Positions 8,246-16,130 of a stretch of 64,000 bases of DNA are shown in pieces. Position 1 is the first letter of the stretch. Every line of letters starts with the position of its first letter. A program made the position numbers and the translations under genes. The notes below the pieces were generated by a model. That model did not search any database. It had not been told where the DNA came from and was given only the letters and a program-made list of their open reading frames with translations. Origin of the DNA: Butyricimonas muris (lineage in GTDB: Bacteria > Bacteroidota > Bacteroidia > Bacteroidales > Marinifilaceae); the NCBI RefSeq assembly GCF_046365375.1, contig NZ_JBKEIT010000001.1, positions 558,001 to 622,000 of the forward strand, written 5' to 3'.

Positions 8246-8872
8246 ATGGCTATATTTGATCCTACTATATTTCAGGGGCTTTCAGGTTCCGTGGGGAACG
8301 TGACGGCGTACAAATTGGGCGACAAACACGTGGCGCGGGGAAAAGCGATCGTGATAAAGGACGCCAAGACCTTGGCACAATTGAAGCAGCGGGAGCGTAT
8401 GCGGGTGGTCACGGCGCTTCGCCGTGGTTTTATCGTCGTGCTGGAAGCCGGGTATTGCTCCGCTTCACGAAAAGTATGCTCGAATTGTTTCGTGAGGGAT
8501 AATATCGGGAAAGTCGAGGTGGACGACGAGTTGAACACTACCGTGGATTTGTTGTCGCTGTCCCTCTCGAGCGGAGAACTCGGGATGCCCCGGATCGGGG
8601 CGGAAGTGGAGGCGGGCGAGCGGCAAGTCGTGTTCCGCTGGGAAAGCCAGCCGTTAATGCCCCGGATGGCGAAGGACGATCGCCTGTTTGGTGCGGTGTT
8701 CGAGCGAGTGTTACGGAGAAGCCGGCTCGTGGAGTTGGGGACGAGGGGAGAGTGTGGCGAGTTGGCATGGATGCTGCCCGAGGAGTGGGATGCGGGGCAA
8801 CTGGTTGTTTACGGTTTCGCCACCAGCGCTAACGGGAAGAGGGCTTCCGGGACGCTGGGAATACTGGGATAA
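8246..8872 (+). CDS. DUF6266-like protein 2
   Basis: 208 aa from ATG 8246. A GTG at 8237 is also in frame, but ATG 8246 gives MAIFDPTIFQGLSG, which lines up with the start of protein 1 (MAILDESMLVGASG). It shares the G-SG-V-GNV-AYK-G-K--AR pattern and a K-L-QLKQR segment where protein 1 has NPRT--Q--QR. A Cys-containing stretch (GYCSASRKVCSNCF) is unique to this copy. No signal peptide is visible. It lies 12 nt after protein 1. Function unknown. The product probably works with its paralogue, an inference from tandem arrangement only. Confidence 0.68.
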   Translation: MAIFDPTIFQGLSGSVGNVTAYKLGDKHVARGKAIVIKDAKTLAQLKQRERMRVVTALRRGFIVVLEAGYCSASRKVCSNCFVRDNIGKVEVDDELNTTVDLLSLSLSSGELGMPRIGAEVEAGERQVVFRWESQPLMPRMAKDDRLFGAVFERVLRRSRLVELGTRGECGELAWMLPEEWDAGQLVVYGFATSANGKRASGTLGILG

Positions 8873-8879
8873 TGTTATA

Positions 8880-8915
8880 AACAAATCTCCTTGTCAGTAA
8901 AGGAGATTTGTTTTT
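8880..8915. terminator. Bidirectional intrinsic terminator
   Basis: AACAAATCTCCTT (8880-8892) pairs perfectly with AAGGAGATTTGTT (8900-8912) around a 7-nt loop, followed by a T-run on the plus strand and TTTATAA on the minus strand. It serves both the DUF6266-like pair and the convergent transglutaminase-like gene. The latter's stop codon (8894-8896) lies inside the loop. Confidence 0.85.
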
Positions 8916-11014
8916 AACGGGATAATGGTATCGTGGTATATGAATAATTGTTTGTTATCGTGATAAAGGAACGGGAGTTCCTCTTTGCCTGTCGTGAGAT
9001 CGCGTAGCCAGTACAGGCGGTCGCTAGGTACGTTGTTGAATAGAAGGTAGTTGTGGCGGGCAATTTTAGTCCCGGCGTTTTTCCATTCGTTGTCCCAGTA
9101 CAAGAGTTGATAACGGTGACCGATCACGATATGGTTTTCCGCGTTACAGGGAGCTACGCGGATTTTTTTCACTTTCATGGGACGTTTTAATGACATTTCG
9201 TTGGTGCTTTCATAAGAAGGATACTGCATACTCGTGTTATATAAAGGACCCCAACGTTGATTGGGATATTTTGCGATATCCGGGTGTAATTTCATGTATG
9301 TTTCTTGCCCTTTTTGCTTCCGGGCAACCTCGGGAGAAAAAACGGGTAAGGGAGTGGCTCGTTTTAGAGAATCTTCAGGGGTATATTCGTCCGTGAGAAA
9401 TTCAATGATGCTCATGTTGCTTCGGGGAAACTCACCCGGGGCGACGTATCGATAGAAACGGAACGGACGGCATATTTCCGGGGTGTATTCCTGGAAATTG
9501 AGGATGGGGGCTTCCCGGATGGTGTAAAGCAGTGTCGAGTCTGAAAAATCCTCGCGGTTAGCCCCCTCGAATCGACCGCCTATCATTCGTTTTGCTTGTT
9601 CTTTCAAGTAAGGTTTTTCCGGAAATTTACGGAGAAGAACAAGAGTGTCTTTACGGGTTGAATGTTCCGGCACTATTTCCACAATTTGATATGATCCGGA
9701 AAGCGAATCAGCGGGAGCGATGTAAAATGGGGAAGCGAATGACACAAGCGTGTCCCCCCGGAAATAAGAGGGAAAATAAAGCGTGTGGTATACCACATTC
9801 TCGAACACGACCTGTTTTCGTGCTTTGTCGATTTTTCCCCATGTCGCGGGAGCTGTACCTGTTGGCGTGTTGTCGAACGTGTAAAGGAATGCCAAGTGAT
9901 TGGGTGTATCTTTGTCGAAGGGAAGGGACACTCGTGTAACCCGGTAATATTCCCCGGTTACCTCTTTGAGGCAAGGGGTATCAAAATAGTCCGGTAAGTA
10001 TTCCCCTTCGGCTTTTAACATGTAGGGACTGTTTGTTTGTGCGCCGAACGTGTTTCTGAAAAAACTGGGGGAAGCGCTGGAGTAGGGGCTGAGGGTGTCG
10101 AAATTGAAAGTTTTGTTATAAAAATTTTGATTTGTCGTGCTGTCAATAAATTTACAGTGGAAATGTCTATTTGTTTTCTCCCGAAAAGACACGTTGTGGT
10201 CCACGACCACGGGGATCCCGTAAGCCCGGAATATGTTGCAAGCGTTGTTTGCCATGCAAATACAATCCCCTTTATATCCAAGGAAAAGGTCATATACACC
10301 CACGTGTTGCCATTGATTGATTGCTAATGACGAGCGTATAAATCGAGTATAATGATTGTAACGTAAGATGAAACCGAGTATATCTTTCATGGTGGAACGA
10401 TCCAGCCAGCCTTTGAACATGTCGTTTAGTCTTTTCCCGTTCTCGAAGAACGGGTAGCCTGCGATAGCCCGGTAGGGGAGAATCAATTCTTTGAATTGTT
10501 CAAAGGTGAGATAGGAGGCGTGCGGAGAGGTTTGCCATGCTTGGAAAGCATTTTCTATATGTGACACGAGAAAAGCGGAAGATATGTATTTCGGATCGGG
10601 AAATGTCCCTTTTTTGATTGTCGGGGTGTCAACGGGCATAGCGTTGATTAATTTTTTTATCGCGATTTGGAAATAATAATTTCTTTCCTCGTAATATCTT
10701 GAATTTAGCATGGTGTCCCGTATGTTACCCGTGGCGTATTTGTATAAGCTGTCTATTCTGGTATGCCATTTATAAATGGAAGAATCCGGGAATATAGCTT
10801 GTTCCGTGGAAAGATGCCATTTCATGTTGTCGATCAAGAAACAGGCGGCTTTGTATTTCAGGGAGTCGGCAGGAGCTTCTCGATAGTGGCGTAAGACTTT
10901 TTCCAGTTCTCCACGATTGCTCCCGGCGAGGGAAAGGGTTTCTTCCACTCCGGCGGGATAGCGGGTACAGGCAAAGGGTATGATGAGGACTAATAATAAA
11001 GCAATTTTTTTCAT
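8894..11014 (-). CDS. Transglutaminase-like lipoprotein (NVEALA cassette 2)
   Basis: 706 aa from ATG 11014, chosen because MKKIALLLVLIIPFACTRY gives a lipobox (Cys 16); an in-frame ATG at 11026 adds four residues. A papain-like/transglutaminase core is recognisable: GYKGDCICMANNACNIFRAYGIP, with the likely nucleophile at C251, then HNVSF and RHFHCKFID, which supply a His and an Asp in the expected order. The C-terminal half (about 350-706) is beta-rich and unassigned. Such folds cleave or crosslink peptides, or act as inactive binding modules. It directly follows a propeller gene at the end of cassette 2, so an action on or around the secreted peptide or cell wall is plausible but inferred. 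Confidence 0.75.
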   Translation of the reverse strand: MKKIALLLVLIIPFACTRYPAGVEETLSLAGSNRGELEKVLRHYREAPADSLKYKAACFLIDNMKWHLSTEQAIFPDSSIYKWHTRIDSLYKYATGNIRDTMLNSRYYEERNYYFQIAIKKLINAMPVDTPTIKKGTFPDPKYISSAFLVSHIENAFQAWQTSPHASYLTFEQFKELILPYRAIAGYPFFENGKRLNDMFKGWLDRSTMKDILGFILRYNHYTRFIRSSLAINQWQHVGVYDLFLGYKGDCICMANNACNIFRAYGIPVVVDHNVSFREKTNRHFHCKFIDSTTNQNFYNKTFNFDTLSPYSSASPSFFRNTFGAQTNSPYMLKAEGEYLPDYFDTPCLKEVTGEYYRVTRVSLPFDKDTPNHLAFLYTFDNTPTGTAPATWGKIDKARKQVVFENVVYHTLYFPSYFRGDTLVSFASPFYIAPADSLSGSYQIVEIVPEHSTRKDTLVLLRKFPEKPYLKEQAKRMIGGRFEGANREDFSDSTLLYTIREAPILNFQEYTPEICRPFRFYRYVAPGEFPRSNMSIIEFLTDEYTPEDSLKRATPLPVFSPEVARKQKGQETYMKLHPDIAKYPNQRWGPLYNTSMQYPSYESTNEMSLKRPMKVKKIRVAPCNAENHIVIGHRYQLLYWDNEWKNAGTKIARHNYLLFNNVPSDRLYWLRDLTTGKEELPFLYHDNKQLFIYHDTIIPLKTNLLY

Positions 11015-11026
11015 GAGGATTTCCAT

Positions 11027-12151
11027 TTATCCGGGTAACTTGAATCGATAAATAATCATTTGTTCTTTTTCTTCGTCAATTATAGCCTGGGAATAATAAT
11101 AAGGTTTAATGTACCCGGCAATTTTTAGGGTTTTCGGGACTGGCACGTCGCCGATTAATATTATATTCTCGTAAATTTGCAACCCGTCGGAGTTCTCTTT
11201 GTCACCCTTCGTGTATGAACGGAATAGGGTATTCGTTTCATTTATGTATTGCAACCAACCGTAGTAACCTTTATTCTTGCGTTCTTCATCATGATATTTG
11301 CGGCACTCTTTGTAACTGTTGATTTTTTTGTAACCTGTATTCATGTTTTTCTCCGAGAAGCCGAATGATAAAAGGGGTGTATAGTCGAAGTCATATTTGT
11401 AGATTAAAGAGTCCGCCTCGTATGATACATAAACATTGCCTTGATTATCTATATCAAAATTGATTCCCGAGAAGACAAGGAACTTGAGAGGATTTGATTT
11501 GTAAAATTCGGGATAGCCACCCCCGAGCATCCTTCCGTCTGCTTCGGTTTGTATATTGACTTCCGATATATGCCTGCACTTTTTCATGTAACGGTCTGTT
11601 TGTGCTATATAGTCCAAGTTGGGATGTTCCGAATACATGTTGAAATAGACGTTGTCGTTATAATTTTTACATGCCAAGCGATCGTATTGATGCGTGTATA
11701 TGGCAGATGTTTTTGTGATGTCAGTGCTTTTATTTCTTTCGAGGAAAAATGTCTTTTTTAGATTGAAGGTTGAATCGTATACATGATGATCCAATTGGAA
11801 ACCCAGTAGGAATAAATCTCCATCGGGAAGTAAAGTATATCCCGCGATTTTTCCGGCTGTTGTTTCGTGTGGGGCTCTACCTTGCCCGAGATACCGGTGT
11901 TTGAAGTTTCCCAAGGTGTCGAACGTGAAAAAGTAGCAATAGTACGTGTCGATGAAAAATAGGTCATTGTTTTGTGTTATACCGGATTTGTCTAGATACG
12001 AGGATTCTATGTGTTCCATGACAATGGTATCCCAATCTATTTTTGTGATTCGAATGGCTTTTTCCGGATTTGTAGGTTGAGGAAATAGATTTATATCCTC
12101 TGTGTGGCATGATACCAGAAGTATAATGAATGACGTGTAGATAATTTTCAT
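11027..12151 (-). CDS. Six-bladed beta-propeller lipoprotein, second copy in cassette 2
   Basis: 374 aa from ATG 12151 (an in-frame ATG 9 nt upstream is less likely). The lipobox MKIIYTSFIILLVSC places the lipidated Cys at 15. It shares the family layout of repeated blades with aromatic and Asp-rich loops (NDLFFIDTYYCYFFTFDTLGNF) and a YLGQGRAPHET motif equivalent to GRGPGEY in the other copies. The gene lies 95 nt after the CxxC gene and abuts the transglutaminase-like gene (stop at 11027, next in-frame ATG at 11026). GC content is intermediate between the very A/T-rich cassette core and the GC-rich flank, which suggests a different origin from the first propeller gene of this cassette. Confidence 0.8.
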   Translation of the reverse strand: MKIIYTSFIILLVSCHTEDINLFPQPTNPEKAIRITKIDWDTIVMEHIESSYLDKSGITQNNDLFFIDTYYCYFFTFDTLGNFKHRYLGQGRAPHETTAGKIAGYTLLPDGDLFLLGFQLDHHVYDSTFNLKKTFFLERNKSTDITKTSAIYTHQYDRLACKNYNDNVYFNMYSEHPNLDYIAQTDRYMKKCRHISEVNIQTEADGRMLGGGYPEFYKSNPLKFLVFSGINFDIDNQGNVYVSYEADSLIYKYDFDYTPLLSFGFSEKNMNTGYKKINSYKECRKYHDEERKNKGYYGWLQYINETNTLFRSYTKGDKENSDGLQIYENIILIGDVPVPKTLKIAGYIKPYYYSQAIIDEEKEQMIIYRFKLPG

Positions 12152-12246
12152 ATACGACATAATTTAAAAAGATTCGTAAGTCTTTAAAGGAAATACTTTT
12201 TTATACTTTTTGCTTGGGAAGGTTTAAGATGGATTACCGATTAGAA

Positions 12247-12840
12247 TTATGTTATTATTTTCTTGTAAAAAAATAGTGATAATAATTTGGGAGAAATAAC
12301 TTGGTTAATTAATATAATATTATCTATTTTTTTTGCTGTCGTTTTGATAATAACGGGATTATCTTTGAGATTGAGAGAGGTGAATATATTTTGTTCATCA
12401 AAACAATGATATTTAAAATTGTAAGATAACCAATCTCTTTGAATTTGTTTGTCTTGTTTCTCCATAATTAAATAAATAGAATTGATATCAATTTTTAATT
12501 GATTTATTTCTTTAAACAAGTCTATAACGCAAGTATAACATGCGTCTTTGGGTAAGAGTAAGATGAAAGTAGTATCACGAGTATAGAATGTTGAATCGTA
12601 TTTTTCTATATATTGTAAGATTCTTTCATAAGAAGACATGGAGCAAAGGATATTTTGTTCAATATAGAATTCATTTTGATGGTTCTTGGAAATCATAATG
12701 TTCATGTAATTTTCTAACTTTTTATTTATAGACTTATTCGAAATAAGTCTATAAATTAATAAGAAATTGGATAAAATAATTATTCCACAAAAACTAAATA
12801 TAAATAATAATTGATTTTTAGAATTGAATCGTATCGCCAT
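12247..12840 (-). CDS. Membrane-anchored thioredoxin-fold-like CxxC protein (NVEALA cassette 2)
   Basis: 197 aa with one membrane anchor (about residues 11-31) and a predicted periplasmic domain. TTFILLLPKDACYTCVIDLF is a strand leading into a CxxC at C101/C104, then a helix. An extra Cys at residue 18 lies in the anchor, and others lie at 66 and 135. Overall layout and operon position match the CDDC protein of cassette 1, but the sequences are far apart. It starts 4 nt after the propeller stop. Very A/T-rich. A thiol-disulfide role is inference; peptide 2 of this cassette has six Cys that could be its substrate. Confidence 0.72.
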   Translation of the reverse strand: MAIRFNSKNQLLFIFSFCGIIILSNFLLIYRLISNKSINKKLENYMNIMISKNHQNEFYIEQNILCSMSSYERILQYIEKYDSTFYTRDTTFILLLPKDACYTCVIDLFKEINQLKIDINSIYLIMEKQDKQIQRDWLSYNFKYHCFDEQNIFTSLNLKDNPVIIKTTAKKIDNIILINQVISPKLLSLFFYKKIIT

Positions 12841-12844
12841 ATTA

Positions 12845-14017
12845 TTATATTTTAAATTTGATTTTGATTATAGCTGGATTTTGCTCACCATTAATAAGTG
12901 AGATATTTGTTTTCTCCAATATGTATTTCTTTAAAGTGTTTTTCATCATTTGTTGTTCTTGATGGGAATAATCTTTATAATCATTATAAACACCATAGAA
13001 AAAAGTTGAATCTGCTGCTTTAAAAAGAAATACATCTTCTTCATTAGGATCACTCTGCCAACGAAGACCTTTGTGCTCTTTGAGAGAAAAGATAAAATAT
13101 GTTTCCTGTGCTTTAGGTGCGCAACATCCGAAATAAAAATATTCAGAGGTGTTGTGTATATAAATAGGAAGTTTGTAATAATTTGTGTGCATGTATTCTT
13201 GTATAGGAAATCCTTCTCCAGGTTTTGGATGTACATAGTATTGAGGAATGTATTTGTCTTTAAAATCAATAGTAACAAAGGGTTCAGGTTTGTTATCTAC
13301 AATTTTATAACAAATATTATCGCCTTGTAAAGGGCGTATGATGTATTCATTTTTATAGGATTGAGTGATAATATGTGTTGGAAAGATGAAATCTATGCGT
13401 TGTAAATATTTGTTTATGAATCTTCCTTCTTTATCAAATTCTATTAGACAATAAAAATCTTGCCTGAAATCACTAATATTAGGAGGATTACAACAGAATA
13501 AGAAGAAACCATTATTGCCTGATGGACAGATTTCTACAAAATCTAAATACCGTTCATCTAGGTTGTCCATTTCTGGAATAGTACGTTTTATGAATTTGCC
13601 ATCTTGTAGATTGTATGTTATGATTTGATTTGTATAATCTAGTGCTAATAAATATTGATAGTCATTTGATAGACAAATATCTCTTAATGCCATATATTCT
13701 TCTGGACCTCTTCCTCGATTTCCTATTTTTCGTATAAATTTACCATTATGGTCAAATACTAATATACCTGTTGAATTTAATACTATTATTTCTTTATTTT
13801 TCGAGAGTAAAATCTTTTTTATGTGGGTAATAAATGATTCTGGGGTGACTTCTAATCGTACAACTTCTAATGAATCAATATAGCGACTAAATTCATTGGC
13901 CATTGTGGCTTGCTCTAAAGGAGTAATAGTGTAAAGTGAGGTTGTTGTTGTTTTAGGAGTTGATTTGCATCCCCAGATAAAGATAAATGCTATTGTAATA
14001 TATAAAGTTGATTTCAT
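12845..14017 (-). CDS. Six-bladed beta-propeller lipoprotein (NVEALA cassette 2)
   Basis: 390 aa from ATG 14017. The frame is open further upstream, but only this start yields the lipoprotein signal MKSTLYITIAFIFIWGC (Cys 17). IGNRGRGPEEYMALRD matches the propeller hallmark, and blades such as LLALDYTNQIITYNLQDGKF follow. It resembles the cassette 1 propeller in size and order. It is separated from NVEALA2 by 128 nt carrying two identical palindromes and a hairpin, and followed 4 nt later by the CxxC gene. Very A/T-rich. Role unknown. Confidence 0.85.
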   Translation of the reverse strand: MKSTLYITIAFIFIWGCKSTPKTTTTSLYTITPLEQATMANEFSRYIDSLEVVRLEVTPESFITHIKKILLSKNKEIIVLNSTGILVFDHNGKFIRKIGNRGRGPEEYMALRDICLSNDYQYLLALDYTNQIITYNLQDGKFIKRTIPEMDNLDERYLDFVEICPSGNNGFFLFCCNPPNISDFRQDFYCLIEFDKEGRFINKYLQRIDFIFPTHIITQSYKNEYIIRPLQGDNICYKIVDNKPEPFVTIDFKDKYIPQYYVHPKPGEGFPIQEYMHTNYYKLPIYIHNTSEYFYFGCCAPKAQETYFIFSLKEHKGLRWQSDPNEEDVFLFKAADSTFFYGVYNDYKDYSHQEQQMMKNTLKKYILEKTNISLINGEQNPAIIKIKFKI

Positions 14018-14074
14018 AATGATTGTATTGGATGAGTTTTGAAATTGTTTTGAAGAAAGTATTCTTATTTTCAC

Positions 14075-14134
14075 TAAAGTACTTTATCTATTATTCAATT
14101 GATAGAAATTGAATTATTTGATTAAAGTACTTTA
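14075..14134 (-). promoter_or_regulatory. Duplicated palindrome flanking a hairpin between NVEALA2 and its propeller
   Basis: TAAAGTACTTTA, a perfect 12-bp palindrome, occurs twice (14075-14086 and 14123-14134, 48 bp apart). Between the copies, ATTCAATT (14093-14100) pairs with AATTGAAT (14107-14114). The whole 60 bp can fold as one long dyad. It occupies the same junction as the hairpin at 6725-6757 in cassette 1. It could be an operator pair, an internal promoter control or an mRNA processing structure. Confidence 0.55.
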
Positions 14135-14145
14135 GGATTTTTAAT

Positions 14146-14448
14146 TTAGAAAGAAATGTCTCTTAACCCCCATTTGTCGCATCCTTCAACTATTGCATAA
14201 TTACATCGGTCACGAATACAGCTAGGTGATGCACCTTCGCAACATCGATTGATCCAATTTTCCATAGCGTAGTTTCGACATCCTGCAGTTATTTGGAAGT
14301 ATGTTTTACTTCCACCTGAACCTTCTCCTAATGCTAACGCCTCCGTATTAAATAACGGAAAGTTTGCTAAAGATGTGTTGAGTGATACGTATACATTGAC
14401 TACAATTATTGTGGTCAAGATGATACTACCCCAAATGATGCTTTTCAT
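14146..14448 (-). CDS. NVEALA-family secreted peptide 2 (six cysteines)
   Basis: 100 aa from ATG 14448; a TTG at 14457 is in frame but less likely. Residues 4-24 are a hydrophobic signal or anchor. NTEALALGEGS (34-44) is the family motif, followed by a 56-residue tail with six Cys (57, 69, 70, 77, 82, 90). The even count and dense spacing suggest a disulfide-rich mature peptide, unlike the two-Cys tails of peptides 1 and 3. It is followed by propeller and CxxC genes and preceded by copy 2 of the structured element. A/T-rich. Function unknown. Confidence 0.88.
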   Translation of the reverse strand: MKSIIWGSIILTTIIVVNVYVSLNTSLANFPLFNTEALALGEGSGGSKTYFQITAGCRNYAMENWINRCCEGASPSCIRDRCNYAIVEGCDKWGLRDISF

Positions 14449-14517
14449 TATTATCAAAATTTATTATTGATATGTATAGTTCCGTCTTTTACCCGTGTAT
14501 ATCGTTTCAACGGGAGA

Positions 14518-14622
14518 GATGACGTTTGTCTCGGATTTTTTTATCTTTACACTTTCTTCTTTTTTGAGGAAGTTGGCGGTGTCGGGGTCTTGCTAGGATT
14601 GTTCCGGCACCGCTTTTCTTCC
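14518..14622 (-). ncRNA. Candidate structured 5' leader element, copy 2
   Basis: A three-tier stem-loop like that at 7070-7194: GGAAG (14568-14572)/CTTCC (14618-14622), GCGGTG (14576-14581)/CACCGC (14608-14613), CGG (14583-14585)/CCG (14604-14606), with an 18-nt loop. In the gene direction it is followed by TCAAAAAAG and later ACGTCATC (14518-14525), as in copy 1. It ends 70 nt before the NVEALA2 start. Seen from DUF1573 upstream it could be mistaken for a terminator, but on that strand an A-run follows the stem, not a T-run. No promoter match was found between the DUF1573 gene and NVEALA2, so it may be read from the cassette 3 operon. Confidence 0.6.
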
Positions 14623-14653
14623 ATTTGATGATGTTTAATGGTTTGTTTGACTT

Positions 14654-15073
14654 CTATTCAATCACGTTGCCGTCTAGCTTCAGCTCGTGTATTTTGGATG
14701 AAGTGTTACATAACACTTGTATCGTTTTGTTGAAACGTCCAAGCGAGTTGGGCTTGAAGGTTACTTTTATATCTTTTGTCTTGCCCGATAGAACGGGACT
14801 TTTGTCCCATTGGGGGGCGGTACAGCCGCAAGTGGTGACGATATCCCGGATGATGAGGGGGTGTTTACCCGTGTTCTTGATGATGAAGATTATATCGGGG
14901 TGATCGTCGTAATGCAGGGTTTGCAAATTGACGGAATCTTGCAATATCTCTACCGTGGTGAGCGGGGCGTTTGTCCATTCTTGAACGGGAGCGGTAAAGG
15001 CAAGCCAACATGTAATGATGGCTGCCGAACATGTGACAAGTATACCTATATATATAAGGTGTGTTTTTTTCAT
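14654..15073 (-). CDS. DUF1573 protein (NVEALA cassette 3)
   Basis: 139 aa with an N-terminal membrane anchor or signal (about 6-26) and a small Ig-like domain of the DUF1573 type: IIFIIKNTGKHPLIIRDIVTTCGCTAPQW, with the characteristic TTCGCT motif (C82, C84), then LSGKTKDIKVTFKP and a closing Cys (C112). These domains are exported in Bacteroidetes and often sit beside six-bladed propellers; their function is unknown. It lies 11 nt after the propeller gene. It takes the place of the CxxC protein of cassettes 1 and 2, which invites the idea of a redox or metal role for its Cys cluster (inference). Confidence 0.85.
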   Translation of the reverse strand: MKKTHLIYIGILVTCSAAIITCWLAFTAPVQEWTNAPLTTVEILQDSVNLQTLHYDDHPDIIFIIKNTGKHPLIIRDIVTTCGCTAPQWDKSPVLSGKTKDIKVTFKPNSLGRFNKTIQVLCNTSSKIHELKLDGNVIE

Positions 15074-15084
15074 GATGGTGGTGA

Positions 15085-16122
15085 TTACAAGTTGAATTGG
15101 ACAAGTTTCGCGTCGGGAGTAGTCCCGTAGAGTTGGTTTTCTTCCGTGTCGAACGCGAGGTAATTGGCGGCTTCCGGCAGGGTGTAATTATTTAACAGGG
15201 TTCCGTTCCAGTCGAAGACGAGGAGGGTGGAACTGTTGATGATTTTTTGCCCGTATTCTTTGTATGTTTTACCGGAGTATAGCACGTAAATTCGTTCATT
15301 AGACACTGCCACTTCCCGGAAGCCCGTGACGTTATCCGAGTAATAAGCCACGAGGGGATGTTTTCCGTCATTGATGTCCACGTGGGGATAGTAGTACGTG
15401 TGACGGCAGACGAGCGAGATCGTGTTGCCGTTGATGCGACAGATATCGAGTTGCCCGCTACGGATGTCGGTGCAGACGAAAGCCTTGTTGTCCGGGCGTA
15501 GGCGTAGTACGGTGCTTGCCCAAAGGATGCTTTTCCCGTAATCGGATAACTCGGGATAAGCGGGATGCACGGGGTAGGGGACGGCGTATGATTCGCTGCC
15601 GTCGTCCAGTGAATAAAAACGGTAGCGGCCTTGCTCGTAAAGCCCGGTGGAAATTACGAATCCGTCACCTTGGATAGCCGAGAGATGAGTGTTGGTGCCT
15701 TCTGCCAGCACGAGGGGATGAGCCGCGGAGCGGCTTAATGCCTTCGGGTTGTGGCGATGGAGTTTACCGGTTTCAAAATCGAAAACGGATAGTTCCCCTT
15801 GTTCGTTTACCGATAGATTGTCAATTGTGTATGCTTCATTTTCCCCTTCGCCGAAAGGTAACCAGTCGCGAGTGGTGTGGTTGGAAAGATCGATGAGGCT
15901 GAGGTTATTTTCTTCATAACGTCGTTCCACTGCGAGTAAATCCCCGTGTTTAGTGATTTTTAGCGGTGTCATGATCCCAAACTCGTGAAGATTTGTCACG
16001 AGGGTTGAGGTGATTTCATTACCCGAGGTCTGGATGGATGCCGGGATCTCCAAATAGCTGTTATCCGTGGAACAGGATAAAAATAGCGGTATTATAACTA
16101 ATGTTGCAAGATGTTTTTTCAT
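15085..16122 (-). CDS. TolB-like six-bladed beta-propeller lipoprotein (BF3164-like; NVEALA cassette 3)
   Basis: 345 aa. Signal MKKHLATLVIIPLFLSC gives the lipidated Cys at 17. The sequence resembles the Bacteroidetes TolB-like propeller family: LKITKHGDLLAVERRYEENNLSLIDL, WLPFGEGENEAYTI in the position of GRGPGEY, and a closing TLLVFDWNGTLLNNYTLPEAANYLAFD. The gene begins 8 nt after NVEALA3 and ends 11 nt before DUF1573, so the three are one operon. GC content is much higher than in cassettes 1 and 2, so this cassette matches the host background better and may be the resident one. Role unknown; a peptide-binding or scaffold function is inference. Confidence 0.83.
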   Translation of the reverse strand: MKKHLATLVIIPLFLSCSTDNSYLEIPASIQTSGNEITSTLVTNLHEFGIMTPLKITKHGDLLAVERRYEENNLSLIDLSNHTTRDWLPFGEGENEAYTIDNLSVNEQGELSVFDFETGKLHRHNPKALSRSAAHPLVLAEGTNTHLSAIQGDGFVISTGLYEQGRYRFYSLDDGSESYAVPYPVHPAYPELSDYGKSILWASTVLRLRPDNKAFVCTDIRSGQLDICRINGNTISLVCRHTYYYPHVDINDGKHPLVAYYSDNVTGFREVAVSNERIYVLYSGKTYKEYGQKIINSSTLLVFDWNGTLLNNYTLPEAANYLAFDTEENQLYGTTPDAKLVQFNL

Positions 16123-16130
16123 GGTGTTTA

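Noticed and set aside
14568..14622. Reading the stem before NVEALA2 as a rho-independent terminator of cassette 3
   Set aside because: On the minus strand an A-run, not a T-run, follows the stem, and a covarying copy precedes NVEALA1, where no gene needs terminating.
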